29,763 bases of DNA from assembly GCF_016718685.1 (NCBI RefSeq), contig NZ_JADKCX010000077.1, positions 1 to 29,763 on the forward strand. Reading direction: 5' to 3'. Positions 15,384-24,245 of this stretch are shown here, one piece after another. Under the pieces are notes generated by a model, which was given only the letters and a program-made list of their open reading frames with translations, did not search any database and was not told the DNA's origin. Source of the stretch: Haliscomenobacter sp. Lineage in GTDB: Bacteria > Bacteroidota > Bacteroidia > Chitinophagales > Saprospiraceae. Both the position numbers and the translations under genes were made by a program. Positions within the stretch are counted from its first letter, which is position 1; each line of letters starts with the position of its first letter.

Positions 15384-16392
15384 TTAGTGCAACAGCAAAT
15401 AAATCATCTCCCGCAACAAATCCACCTCCGGCTTGCCCGTGCTGTTGTAATTCACCCCTTTGGATTTCAAATCGTATTCGCGCAACAGTGCAATGGCCCG
15501 TTCGGCGCGGGAGCGGTTGAAATAACGGGTAGCTTCTCGGTAATCCTTGAGAAAAAAGGCAGAGCGCAATTCAAGCGCCTCCAATTGTTCCTTTTCGGAT
15601 GCTTGTAAGAAAAAATTAAGCAAGTACACCTTGCTGAAAAAGCCGTACAAAGAGGAAATAATGACCGTGATGGGGTTGCGTTTGGGATTGGCTGCAAAGT
15701 AATTGGCAATGCGGTTGGCTTTGAGCACATCGCGCTGTCCCAGGGCTTTTTGCAATTCAAACACGTTGTAATCCTTGCTGATGCCAATTTGTTCCTCGAT
15801 GTGTTTGGTCGTGATTTCAGTTCCCCGGTGCCAGGTTGATGGCCATTTTATCCAATTCGTTGGCCACCCTGCTCAGGTCTGTTCCCAGGTATTCGGCAAC
15901 CAGCGCTGAGGCTTCCGGGCGAATGCTCAGTTTTTTATCGCGCAGGTAATCCTGAATCCAGTTGGGAATCTGATTTTCATACAGGCGTTTGGACTCAAAA
16001 ACCACGCCATTGGCCTGGATGGCTTTGCCAAATTTTGAATTGAGGTTGTACTTGCCGTTTTTGTGGCAAATCACCAGAATGGTACTGTCCAGGGGTTTTT
16101 CCACATAGGTTTGCAAATCCTTGAGGGTCTTCATGTCCTGCGCCTCTTTCAGGATCAACACCTGGTGCTGCGCCATCATGGGATAACGTCGAGCGGTGTC
16201 TACTATGGCGAGATGATCTACGTCTTTGCCATACACGATCGTTTGGTTAAAGGCTCTTTCTCCTTCGTTAAGAACCTCATTTTCAATGCAATCACTGATG
16301 ACGTCAATAAAGTACGCCTCGTCGCCGTGTAAAAAATACAGCGGCTTGTATTGCTTTTGCTTGAGCGATTTGAGTATTTCTGGAAAAGTCAT
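15384..16392 (-). CDS. holA: DNA polymerase III delta subunit, frameshifted in this sequence
   Basis: The delta subunit of the clamp loader opens the sliding clamp during replication. ATG at 16392 (the frame extends to 16446, but MTFPEILKSLKQKQYKPLYF is the family start). The first part carries LYFLHGDEAYFIDVISD and GTDLSRVANELDKMAINL and then hits TGA in the family's middle. The second part, in the next phase, continues GTEITTKHIEEQIGISKDYN, VFELQKALGQRD and a C-terminal helical domain. Removing one G from the G4 run (plus C4 at 15833-15836) restores about 335 residues, the normal HolA length. As holA is normally essential, a base-call error is more likely than a pseudogene. A TAAATTTG -7 box sits 5 bp before the ATG (16398-16405). 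Confidence 0.85.
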
Positions 16393-16397
16393 GGTGG

Positions 16398-16405
16398 CAA
16401 ATTTA
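16398..16405 (-). promoter_or_regulatory. -7 box at the holA start (possibly leaderless)
   Basis: TAAATTTG on the minus strand, a perfect -7 match ending 5 bp before the holA ATG at 16392. If used, the mRNA would start at or near the ATG. No good TTG at -33 is seen, so this may be chance. Confidence 0.3.
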
Positions 16406-16479
16406 TTGCAAAAAAATGAAGGCTTATTAAAGACTTTTCCACACATTGTTTAAATTCGAGCCACAACTACGATCGTAAA

Positions 16480-19250
16480 ATGAAATTGTCCATTCTCCAA
16501 AACAGTCGTTATTTTCTTTTCAGCATCAGTTTACTGCTGTTGCTCCTGTTGTTGGCCAATTGGGTTGGCCTAAACCAGGAGTCGGTGCATTTCAATTCCC
16601 AGGTAAAACCCATTTTTAATAAAAAATGCATTTCCTGCCATGGAGGGGTAAAAAAGAACGGTGGTTTCAGTACGATGAACCGCGAGGAAATGTTGCGGCC
16701 CAATGAATCCGGAAAACCCGCGATAGTGCCCGGTAAGCCCGCTGAAAGTGAACTGATGCGCCGCATCACCGCCCACGATCCCGAAGAGCGAATGCCTTAC
16801 GAGGCGAGCCCCCTTTCTTCCAAAGAAATTGGTATCCTGCGTCAATGGATCAAGGAGGGTGCAATCTGGGGAACGCATTGGGCTTATGTGCCCGTGCAGC
16901 CCGTAAAAGTGCCCGCCATCAATGGCTTTTTGGGGTTGTTTTCGGCCAAAGGAAGTTCCTGGGCCAACACCCCCATCGATAAATTCATCTATACCACCTT
17001 AAAAGAACAGCAACTCAGCCCTTCGCCCCGTGCCGACAAAGCAACCTTGTTGCGGCGGGTGAGCCTGGATTTGATCGGGATGCCTGCTCCTGATTCTATT
17101 GCCCGTGCTTATCTGCAAGACCAAAGCCCTCGTGCCTTCGAAAACCTGGTCGACGCCCTCCTGGCCTCCCCCCGTTTTGGCGAGCGCTGGGCTTCCATGT
17201 GGCTGGATTTGGCCCGCTATGCCGACACCAAGGGGTACGAACGTGACCCTGGCCGGCAAATCTGGCGCTACCGCGATTGGCTCATCCGGGCGCTCAATGC
17301 CGATATGCCCTACGATCAATTTTTGACCGAACAAATCGCCGGAGATTTGCTCCCGAATCCCAGTGACGAACAATACCTCGCTACCGCCTTCCACCGCAAT
17401 ACCAGCACCAACGACGAAGGGGGAACCGACAATGAAGAATTTCGGGTAGCGGCGGTGCTCGACCGGGTCAATACAACGTTTGAAGGGGTACTGGGCACCA
17501 CTTTTGCCTGCACCCAATGCCATGGCCATCCTTACGAAGACATCAAACATGAAGAGTATTACCGCGTTTTGGCTTACTTCAACAATACCCGCGACGAAGA
17601 CACCTACGAAGATTATCCGCTCTTGCGCCACTACCCTACTGCCGATAGTGTAAAACTGGACAGCCTCTGTACCTGGGTAGCAAAAGTGAGCACCCCCCAG
17701 CGCAGTATGGAGGTGTATACCTTTCTCAAAACCTTACAACCCTCGATCTATTCCATCGCGGGGGATCGTTTTGTCAATTGTGAATTGTACGATACGAAAA
17801 CCCTGGTCATGCGCAAAGATGCCTCGGCTCGGTTCAAACAAGTGGACATCAGCGGCAAAACCAAACTGATTTGTCGGGTAAAAACTCATCTGGATGGGGG
17901 TCGTTGGGAGATTCACCAGGACAGTACCAATGGCCCACTGGTCACCGCAATTGATTTGCCCAACACCAAGCGGGATTGGAATCTCATTGAACTGGATGTC
18001 AAAGCTCCGCGAGGCATACACGACTTGTACTGGGTATACCAAAACCCGGGAATCAAAGAAATCACCCAGGGAGGAATCAGTTTTGACTGGTTTTATTTCA
18101 CCGATGCTTTTCCTGCCGAAGACAATCCTGAAGCCAAAAAATATCAGGCCGATTTTTGGCATCTGCTCAATTCACGTCCCCAAACCACCCCAATTGCCCT
18201 TGAAAACCCGGCACATATGCAGCGGACTACAAATGTATTTGAACGGGGCAACTGGATCGTCAAAGGCAAAGTTGTACAAGCGGGAGTACCCAAATTATTG
18301 GGCAATGTGCCCCAAAATGCCCCCAACAACCGCCTGGGTTTTGTGCAGTGGCTGGTGGACAAAAAAAATCCACTCACTGCACGTACGATGGTGAACCGAC
18401 TATGGGAGCAGGTATTCGGCATGGGGCTGGTAGAAACCCTGGAAGACCTCGGCTCGCAAGGCGCTATCCCCACTCACCCGGAGTTGCTGGATTATTTGGC
18501 CTGGCAATTCATGCATCAACAACAATGGAGCATCAAAGCTGCCCTGAAACAAATGTTGTGTACCAATACCTATCAGCAAAAAGCCGAAGCCAGTCCAGAA
18601 TTGTACGAAAAAGATCCCTACAACCGCTACTATGCCCGCGGCCCCAGAGTGCGGCTCAGTGCCGAACAAGTACGCGATCAGGCCTTGGCCTTGAGTGGGC
18701 TAATGAGTACTAAAATGTACGGCCCAGGGGTCATGCCTTTCCAACCCGAAGGCATTTGGGCCAGCCCTTACGGCAACGAAAAATGGGTATTGAGCGAAGG
18801 GGAAGACCGTTATCGCCGCGCCGTGTACACCTACCACAAACGCACCAGCCCCTACCCTTCTATGCTGACTTTTGATGGCACTACCCGCGACGTTTGTACG
18901 GCCCGGCGCATCCGCACCAATACCCCCTTGCAAGCGTTGGTTACCCTGAATGATCCCGTGTACATCGATGCCGCTCGGGCACTGGCCAAACGGATGCGTT
19001 ATGCGGGCACAGATGTGGATCGCCAAATCGCCCGGGGTTATTATCTGGCGCTGAAGTGTAAAATAGCACCCAACAAACAGGCAGTTTTGGAAAAACTCCA
19101 TGAAAAAGCCTTGAAGAAATACCGCAGCAACCCCAAATTGGCAGATGAATTATTCGGCACAGAAAAGTACCAGACCCGCCCGGCAGTGCCGCCATGGTGG
19201 TGGTAGCCAACGCCTTACTCAACCTGGATGAAGTCATTACCAAAAATTAG
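16480..19250 (+). CDS. PSCyt1-DUF1549-DUF1553 (PSD1) cytochrome protein, frameshifted near the end
   Basis: About 920 aa. An N-terminal membrane/signal segment (ISLLLLLLLLANWVGL) leads to a Planctomycete-type cytochrome c domain with CISCHG (Cys50, Cys53, His54). Next comes DUF1549 (PSCyt2) with ALLASPRFGERWASMWLD and a second haem-type motif CTQCHG (Cys344, Cys347, His348). A beta-sandwich insert resembling CBM6 follows at about residues 425-545, then DUF1553 (PSD1) with MVNRLWEQVFGMGLVETLED and PLQALVTLNDPVY. The frame ends in PAVPPWWW at 19206, but the next phase reads MVVVANALLNLDEVITKN to TAG 19248-19250, the normal PSD1 ending. One extra C near 19179-19181 joins them. Exported, probably an electron-transfer or dehydrogenase-like complex; substrate unknown. 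DUF1501 follows after 6 bp. Confidence 0.87.
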
Positions 19251-19256
19251 CAGCAA

Positions 19257-20756
19257 ATGAACCCATCAAAATTCAACATATACCAGGAAGCGCTACTGAA
19301 CAGTGCCGCCTTTTCTACCCGCCGCTTGTTCCTCAAACATTGTGGAATGGGACTTGGTGCCGCCGCATTGGGGCAGCTCCTGGGTTCCTGTGCCCCTGCA
19401 ACTGAAAATGCGAACCAGGGGGTCTTGTACGATCCCAATAACCCGATGATGCCTCGTGCGCCACATTTTCCGGGTAAGGCCAAGTCCGTAATTTACCTGC
19501 ACATGGCGGGTGCCCCTTCGCAATTGGAGATGTTTGATTACAAGCCTGATTTGGCCAAACTCGACGGGCAATTGTGTCCGGAATCACTTCTGGCTGGCAA
19601 ACGTTTTGCGTTCATTCGGGGTGTTCCCAAAATGCTGGGGCCTTGTGCCAATTTTAAACAACGGGGGCAGTCCGGAGCCTGGGTTTCGGATTATTTGCCC
19701 CATTTTGCCGAACTGGCCGACGAAGTATCCTTCCTCAAAGCGGTGCACACCGATCAGTTCAACCACGCCCCAGCGCAATTGATGATGCAAACGGGCAGTG
19801 CCCGCCTGGGTCGTCCCAGCATTGGTTCCTGGGTAACGTATGGCTTGGGCTCGGAAAATAGCAATCTACCGGGGTTTGTCGTCCTGACTTCGGGGAGACA
19901 AAACCGCGACGCGGTAAAAACCGTTTGGGGTTCTGGTTTTTTGCCTTCGGTTTACCAGGGCGTGCAATGCCGTTCGGCGGGAGAGCCGGTGCTTTACCTG
20001 CAAGATCCCCACGGCATCGATCGAGATTTGCGCAAAGCTTCCATCGATGCCATCAATGAAGTGAATCGCAAAACCTACGAAGAATTTCAGGACCCGGAAA
20101 TATTGTCACGCATCGCTCAATACGAGATGGCCTACCGCATGCAAGTATCTGCGCCAGAAGTGATGAACATCAACGATGAACCTGCTTACATCCAGGAAAT
20201 GTATGGCGTAAAGCCTGGCAAAGAATCTTTTGCCAACAACGCCCTACTGGCCCGCAAACTGGTGGAAAAAGGGGTGCGCTTTGTACAACTGTACGATTGG
20301 GGTTGGGATACCCACGGAACTGGTGCCGATGGCGCGGTAGACATCGGTCTGATCAACAAATGCCGGGAAATCGACAAGTCGATGAGTGCCCTGATCCTCG
20401 ACCTCAAACAAAGGGGCTTGTTGGATGAGACCCTGGTGGTGTGGGGGTCTGAGTTTGGTCGTACCCCCATGCAAGAAAACCGCAACGGGCTTGAATTGCC
20501 CTTCAAAGGCCGGGATCATCATGCCGATGCTTTCACCATGTGGATGTGTGGCGGTGGCATCAAAAAGGGCGTCACCTATGGCGAAACCGACGAAATTGGC
20601 TTCAGTCCGGTGAGCGGTCGCACCTCAGTTTTTGACGTACAGGCCACCATCCTCAATCAACTGGGTTTTGATCACGAAAAATTCACGCACCAATTCCAGG
20701 GCCGCCCCTTCCGCTTGACCGATGTGGAGGGTGAGGTGATTCGGGCGATCGTTTAG
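19257..20756 (+). CDS. DUF1501 domain protein, Tat-exported
   Basis: Encodes 499 aa. The N-terminus has a twin-arginine motif in STRRLFLKHCGMGLGAAALG followed by LLGSC, a possible lipobox. The DUF1501 body shows VIYLHMAGAPSQLEMFDYKP, MMQTGSARLGRPSIGSWVTY, an alkaline-phosphatase-superfamily-like VVWGSEFGRTPM, and GRDHHADAFTMWMCGGGIKK near the C-terminus. DUF1501 proteins are nearly always encoded next to PSD1 cytochromes, as here (6 bp downstream of the PSD1 stop), and are thought to act with them in the periplasm. The reaction is not established; the alkaline-phosphatase-like fold suggests sulfatase- or phosphatase-type chemistry, but I see no full metal site and make no claim. Confidence 0.9.
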   Translation: MNPSKFNIYQEALLNSAAFSTRRLFLKHCGMGLGAAALGQLLGSCAPATENANQGVLYDPNNPMMPRAPHFPGKAKSVIYLHMAGAPSQLEMFDYKPDLAKLDGQLCPESLLAGKRFAFIRGVPKMLGPCANFKQRGQSGAWVSDYLPHFAELADEVSFLKAVHTDQFNHAPAQLMMQTGSARLGRPSIGSWVTYGLGSENSNLPGFVVLTSGRQNRDAVKTVWGSGFLPSVYQGVQCRSAGEPVLYLQDPHGIDRDLRKASIDAINEVNRKTYEEFQDPEILSRIAQYEMAYRMQVSAPEVMNINDEPAYIQEMYGVKPGKESFANNALLARKLVEKGVRFVQLYDWGWDTHGTGADGAVDIGLINKCREIDKSMSALILDLKQRGLLDETLVVWGSEFGRTPMQENRNGLELPFKGRDHHADAFTMWMCGGGIKKGVTYGETDEIGFSPVSGRTSVFDVQATILNQLGFDHEKFTHQFQGRPFRLTDVEGEVIRAIV

Positions 20757-20770
20757 TTGAAGAGTTTGTA

Positions 20771-20833
20771 GTTGAACAGTTGAAAAGCCAGCACTTCGGC
20801 TCCCCTCAGTGACCGACTTTTCAACTGTTCAAC
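20771..20833. repeat. Inverted repeat with 22-nt core in its loop
   Basis: Perfect 17-bp arms: GTTGAACAGTTGAAAAG (20771-20787) and CTTTTCAACTGTTCAAC (20817-20833). The 29-nt loop contains a core (20793-20814) sharing 17 of 22 bases with that at 2790-2811. More TTCAACTTTTCAA words continue to 20882. It lies between the DUF1501 and isomerase genes and could end or protect the upstream mRNA. Confidence 0.75.
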
Positions 20834-20890
20834 CATAAACCCTTTAACTTCTTTTCAACTTTTCAACCCTATACTTTTCAACTAAATACC

Positions 20891-21817
20891 ATGCAAAACC
20901 GACGCAAATTTTTAGCCCAAACCCTTACCGCAAGTACTGGCCTGCTTTTAGATAATTTTGCTGCACTGGCCGAAACCCCTTTGTCCTTTAAAGTGCCAGC
21001 TGATTTTTCCTTAAAAATGCTGGCCACCAGTTGGGGTTTTACGGGTACGATCGATGAATTTTGTGCCAAAGCCAAAAAAGCAGGGTACGATGGCATCGAA
21101 GTGTGGGCGCCCACCAAGAGTGAAGATCGTTTTGCCCTAAATAGAGCAACCCAAGCCAATGGTTTGGAGGTTGGTTTTTTGGTGGGTTCAAGCAGTACCG
21201 AATTTAAAGAACATTTTACCCAGTTCATTCAGGCGCTCAAGAACGCAGCAGCACAAAAGCCCTTGTACATCAACTGCCATTCGGGAAAAGATTATTTTAC
21301 CCTGGAGCAAGCACAAAACATCATCGAATTGAGCATTACCGCAGCCAAAGCCGCAAGTATCCCCTTGTACCACGAGACCCACCGCGGCCGAATCTGTTAT
21401 TCTGCTCCGATCACCCGAACCTTACTGGAGCGCATTCCCGGCATGCGCCTGACTTTGGATATTTCCCATTGGTGCGTGGTACACGAATCTTTATTGGCTG
21501 ACCAGAAAGATACCGTTGACTTGGCGCTATCCCGCACCGACCACATCCATGCGCGGGTTGGCCATCAAGAAGGGCCACAAGTAACCGACCCAAGGGCTCC
21601 AGAATGGGCAGATGCGCTCAAAGCGCATTTGGCCTGGTGGGACAAAGTAGTGGAAATGAAAGTGGCGCAAAACCAGCCCATGACCATTTTGACCGAATTT
21701 GGCCCCCCCATGTATTTGCCAACTGTACCTTATACCCGGCAACCATTGGCTGATCAATGGGCCATCAATGTGCACATGATGGAGTTGTTGCGGTCGAGGT
21801 ATCTTGTAAAAAAATAG
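20891..21817 (+). CDS. Sugar phosphate isomerase/epimerase-type TIM-barrel protein
   Basis: Encodes 308 aa. The start MQNRRKFLAQTLTASTGLLL is a short twin-arginine-like signal ending near ALAE. The rest is an AP-endonuclease-2/xylose-isomerase-like TIM barrel: GYDGIEVWAP at residues about 64-73, INCHSGKDYF, LYHETHRGR, LTLDISHWC, DHIHARVGHQEGPQ and ILTEFGPP. The His, Glu and Asp residues at strand ends fit the divalent-metal site of this superfamily. Relatives sit beside PSD1/DUF1501 genes in Planctomycetes and Bacteroidota, which suggests a role in periplasmic sugar oxidation or rearrangement; the substrate is unknown. It is flanked on both sides by GTTGAA-type inverted repeats, so it may be a separate transcript or a repeat-punctuated operon. 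Confidence 0.85.
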   Translation: MQNRRKFLAQTLTASTGLLLDNFAALAETPLSFKVPADFSLKMLATSWGFTGTIDEFCAKAKKAGYDGIEVWAPTKSEDRFALNRATQANGLEVGFLVGSSSTEFKEHFTQFIQALKNAAAQKPLYINCHSGKDYFTLEQAQNIIELSITAAKAASIPLYHETHRGRICYSAPITRTLLERIPGMRLTLDISHWCVVHESLLADQKDTVDLALSRTDHIHARVGHQEGPQVTDPRAPEWADALKAHLAWWDKVVEMKVAQNQPMTILTEFGPPMYLPTVPYTRQPLADQWAINVHMMELLRSRYLVKK

Positions 21818-21925
21818 TTGAAGAGTTGAAAAGTTGAAGGAGGTTTTGGCCCCAACGGACTCTACTCTCAACCCTTCCTCTAAACTCTTCAACTCTAAAC
21901 TCTTCAACCCTAAACTCTTCAACTT
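21816..21925. repeat. GTTGAA/TTCAAC word inverted repeat
   Basis: The left arm (AGTTGAAGAGTTGAAAAGTT, 21816-21835) and right arm (CTTCAACCCTAAACTCTTCA with following bases, 21902-21925) pair over a 12-nt perfect block plus further imperfect pairing. The right side repeats a TCTTCAACCCTAAAC-like unit about three times. It separates the isomerase and DUF2231-cytochrome genes. Confidence 0.65.
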
Positions 21926-21928
21926 AAT

Positions 21929-23355
21929 ATGCTCACATTTCTAGGTCGTTTTCATCCCTTATTGGTTCACTTGCCCATTGGTATCCTCCTGTTGGCTATT
22001 CTATTTGCTGGCTTAGGTCGCTGGGAGCGCTTTCGTCATTTGCGCGATGTTGTCGGCTTTACCCTTTTAATGGGCACACTTGCCGCTATTTTTTCCTGTG
22101 TAACGGGCTATTTATTGTCTTTGAGTGGAGAGTATGATTTTGTACTGCTGAACCAGCACCGCAATCTGGGCATTGCCGTTGCAGGATGGGGCGTATTGAT
22201 GCTCCTCTTGAACAAAACCACCTGGGGCAAAAAATGGGGATTGCTGTTTAACCTGGTTTTGTTGGGCTTGGTTGGTGGTGCCGGGCACCTGGGTGGCTCT
22301 CTGACGCATGGAGGCGACTACCTGACCCAGGCTTTGCCAGAGCCCTACCGAAATTGGTTGGGATTGCCCCCACTGGCTTTACCAAAAGGAAAATTGACAA
22401 CATTCCTGAGGCCAATGTCTACGCAGCTGTAGTGGCCCCGCTGCTGCAAGAAAAATGCATCAGTTGTCATGGCAGCTCCAAACAGAAAGGAAAATTGCGG
22501 TTGGATGCCCCGGAGTTCATTGACAAAGGTGGGAAAAATGGAGCCATCGTCATCGCTGGAAAAGTAGCCGATAGTGAGTTGATGAACCGTTTGCTCTTGC
22601 CCAAATCGGATGAACACCACATGCCGCCCAAAGAAAAAAATCAGCTCAGTGAAGCCGAGATCAAACTCCTGCATTGGTGGATCGAATCTGGCGCACAATA
22701 CGATAAAAAAGTCAAAGAGTTGCCGCAGTCCGCCGAGATCCAGCCACTACTGGCCGCACTCCAAAATGGTAGCGCTGAGGCTGCGGTCACGCCTTCTATC
22801 TGGCCAGAAGTAAAGGTCGGGGTTCCTGACGCCAAAGCCGTCCAGGCTTTGTCCGCTGCCGGAGCGGTGGTTTTGCCCCTGGGACAAGACAACAACTTTC
22901 TTTCGGTCAATTTCATCAATGTACCCAAAGCTGGAGCAAAAGAATTGGCTTTGTTGACACCACTTGCCCAGCAGATCGTTTCTTTGCGCTTAAGTGGCAC
23001 GGCCATTGGCGATAAGGAATTGAATGCACTGGTGGAACTGCCTCATTTGACCAAACTGTTTCTGGACGGCAGCAAAATCAGTGACGCTGGCTTACAAAAA
23101 TTGCAATCGGCCAAATACTTGAATTACCTCAATTTGGTCAATACCAAAGTGAGCAAAGCGGGTTTGATGCATTTGAAAAACATCAAAAGTTTACGCGAGG
23201 TCTATGTGTTTCAAACCGGCATCAAAGGAGAGCAGGATTGGCAGGAATTGAAACGTTTGTTGCCTAAAGTCACGATTGATACGGGTGGTTATGTGGTCAA
23301 AACTTTGGTGTCGGATACTACACAGGTCACGGAAGCTCCACCCAAAGCGCAATGA
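21929..23355 (+). CDS. DUF2231-type membrane domain, cytochrome c and LRR protein, frameshifted
   Basis: Two overlapping open frames (21929-22432 and 22354-23355) that are almost certainly one protein of about 475 aa. N-terminal part: about four TM helices (HPLLVHLPIGILLLAILFAG, GFTLLMGTLAAIFSCVTGYL, NLGIAVAGWGVLMLLL, LLFNLVLLGLVGGAGHLGGS) ending in THGGDYLTQ, as in DUF2231-like domains. Second part: a cytochrome c motif CISCHGSSKQKGKLRLD (first Cys about residue 177), MPPKEKNQLSEAEIKLLHWW, then leucine-rich repeats (LRLSGTAIGDKELNALVELP, LFLDGSKISDAGLQKL). One more C in the C5 run (22367-22371) gives GLPPTGFTKRKIDNIPEANV and continuity. It is a likely membrane anchor and haem carrier for the PSD1/DUF1501 system. 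Confidence 0.83.
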
Positions 23356-23360
23356 ACAAA

Positions 23361-24054
23361 CTATTCGTAGCGATTTTCCAACAAGCCAGCCAGCATATTT
23401 TTGAGCACATCGTTCAGGTTTTCAATGGCCAGGGCAATCTCCCAGGCATCGCGGTTGCGGGGTTCCACGTAATTGGAGATGGAGCGAATTTCCAAAAAAG
23501 GCATCTGGTACATCAAACAAGTGTAAAATACCGCCGCGCCTTCCATACTCTCCACTTTGGCGTTGGTATGGCGTTTGAGCTTTTCGATGCTCGGGGCATA
23601 GCCGTGCACTTTATTTACCGTTATCCCATGTACTTTGGGTAAAAAATCATAAGCGGAGCCGAAGGTATTGACCATTTTTCCATCCTGAAACGGCGGCGCT
23701 ACGGGATTGATCAGGTTGAGTTTAAACAAATCAGTGAAACTTCCATCGGCTTCTTCTACCCCCAAATCGGCAAACGTTTCGGAGACAACCTGGACGACTG
23801 CACCTAATTCCAGTTGCTTGTCCAATGCGCCCGCGATACCTGCATTGATCACCAAATCATAACGGGCAATGGTCAAGGCCCGGGTGAGTTGAAACATGGC
23901 CAAAGGCAGACCTACCCCCGGTCAATAAAACACTCACTTCAAGTTCAGGAAAACTGAATTTGAGGTTAGCTTCCGGCGCTTTAATGGTTTCTAACCATTT
24001 TAAGAGGGGTGCAATTTCAAATTCCGTAGCCGCTACTAGCAATAAATTCTTCAT
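23361..24054 (-). CDS. mqnB: Futalosine hydrolase, frameshifted in this sequence
   Basis: Cleaves futalosine to hypoxanthine and dehypoxanthinylfutalosine in the futalosine route to menaquinone. ATG at 24054 (MKNLLLVAATEFEIAPLL). The first frame leaves the family after LLTG. The second frame carries GLPLAMFQLTRALTIARYDL, INAGIAGALD, VVSETFADLGVEEADGSF, NKVHG and the purine/ribose-binding block VESMEGAAVFYTCL followed by IRSISNYVEPRNRDAWEI, all typical of MqnB. Removing one G from the G5 run (plus C5 at 23915-23919) gives LLTGVGLPLAMF and 230 residues, the family length. It runs against the cytochrome gene (5-bp gap, convergent). Menaquinone is usually required here, so a base-call error is likely. 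Confidence 0.87.
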
Positions 24055-24125
24055 ACCCAATATTCGTTACTAAAAGTTTAGCCGCCTGAGGTGGCTTTCT
24101 TCGCCATTTCCATTTTCACAAATAA

Positions 24126-24181
24126 GCCACAAACGCAGTTTGCGGCTCTAGCACCAACTAGCGAAAACGAAGTTTGTGCTA
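24126..24181. repeat. Twin hairpins with related AAAC/GTTT arms
   Basis: Hairpin 1: GCCACAAAC (24126-24134), loop GCA, GTTTGCGGC (24138-24146). Hairpin 2: TAGCAC (24149-24154) and GTGCTA (24176-24181), with CAAACTTCG-like sequence inside on the minus strand. They sit between the barrel gene's stop and the mqnB start, both leftward, and could terminate or process that transcript. No T tract follows. Confidence 0.55.
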
Positions 24182-24245
24182 TAATTTTTAAAGCAGTTGC
24201 GGAAGCCTTAACTTTTGAAGCAACCCTAACGGCGTTCAGCATGTT

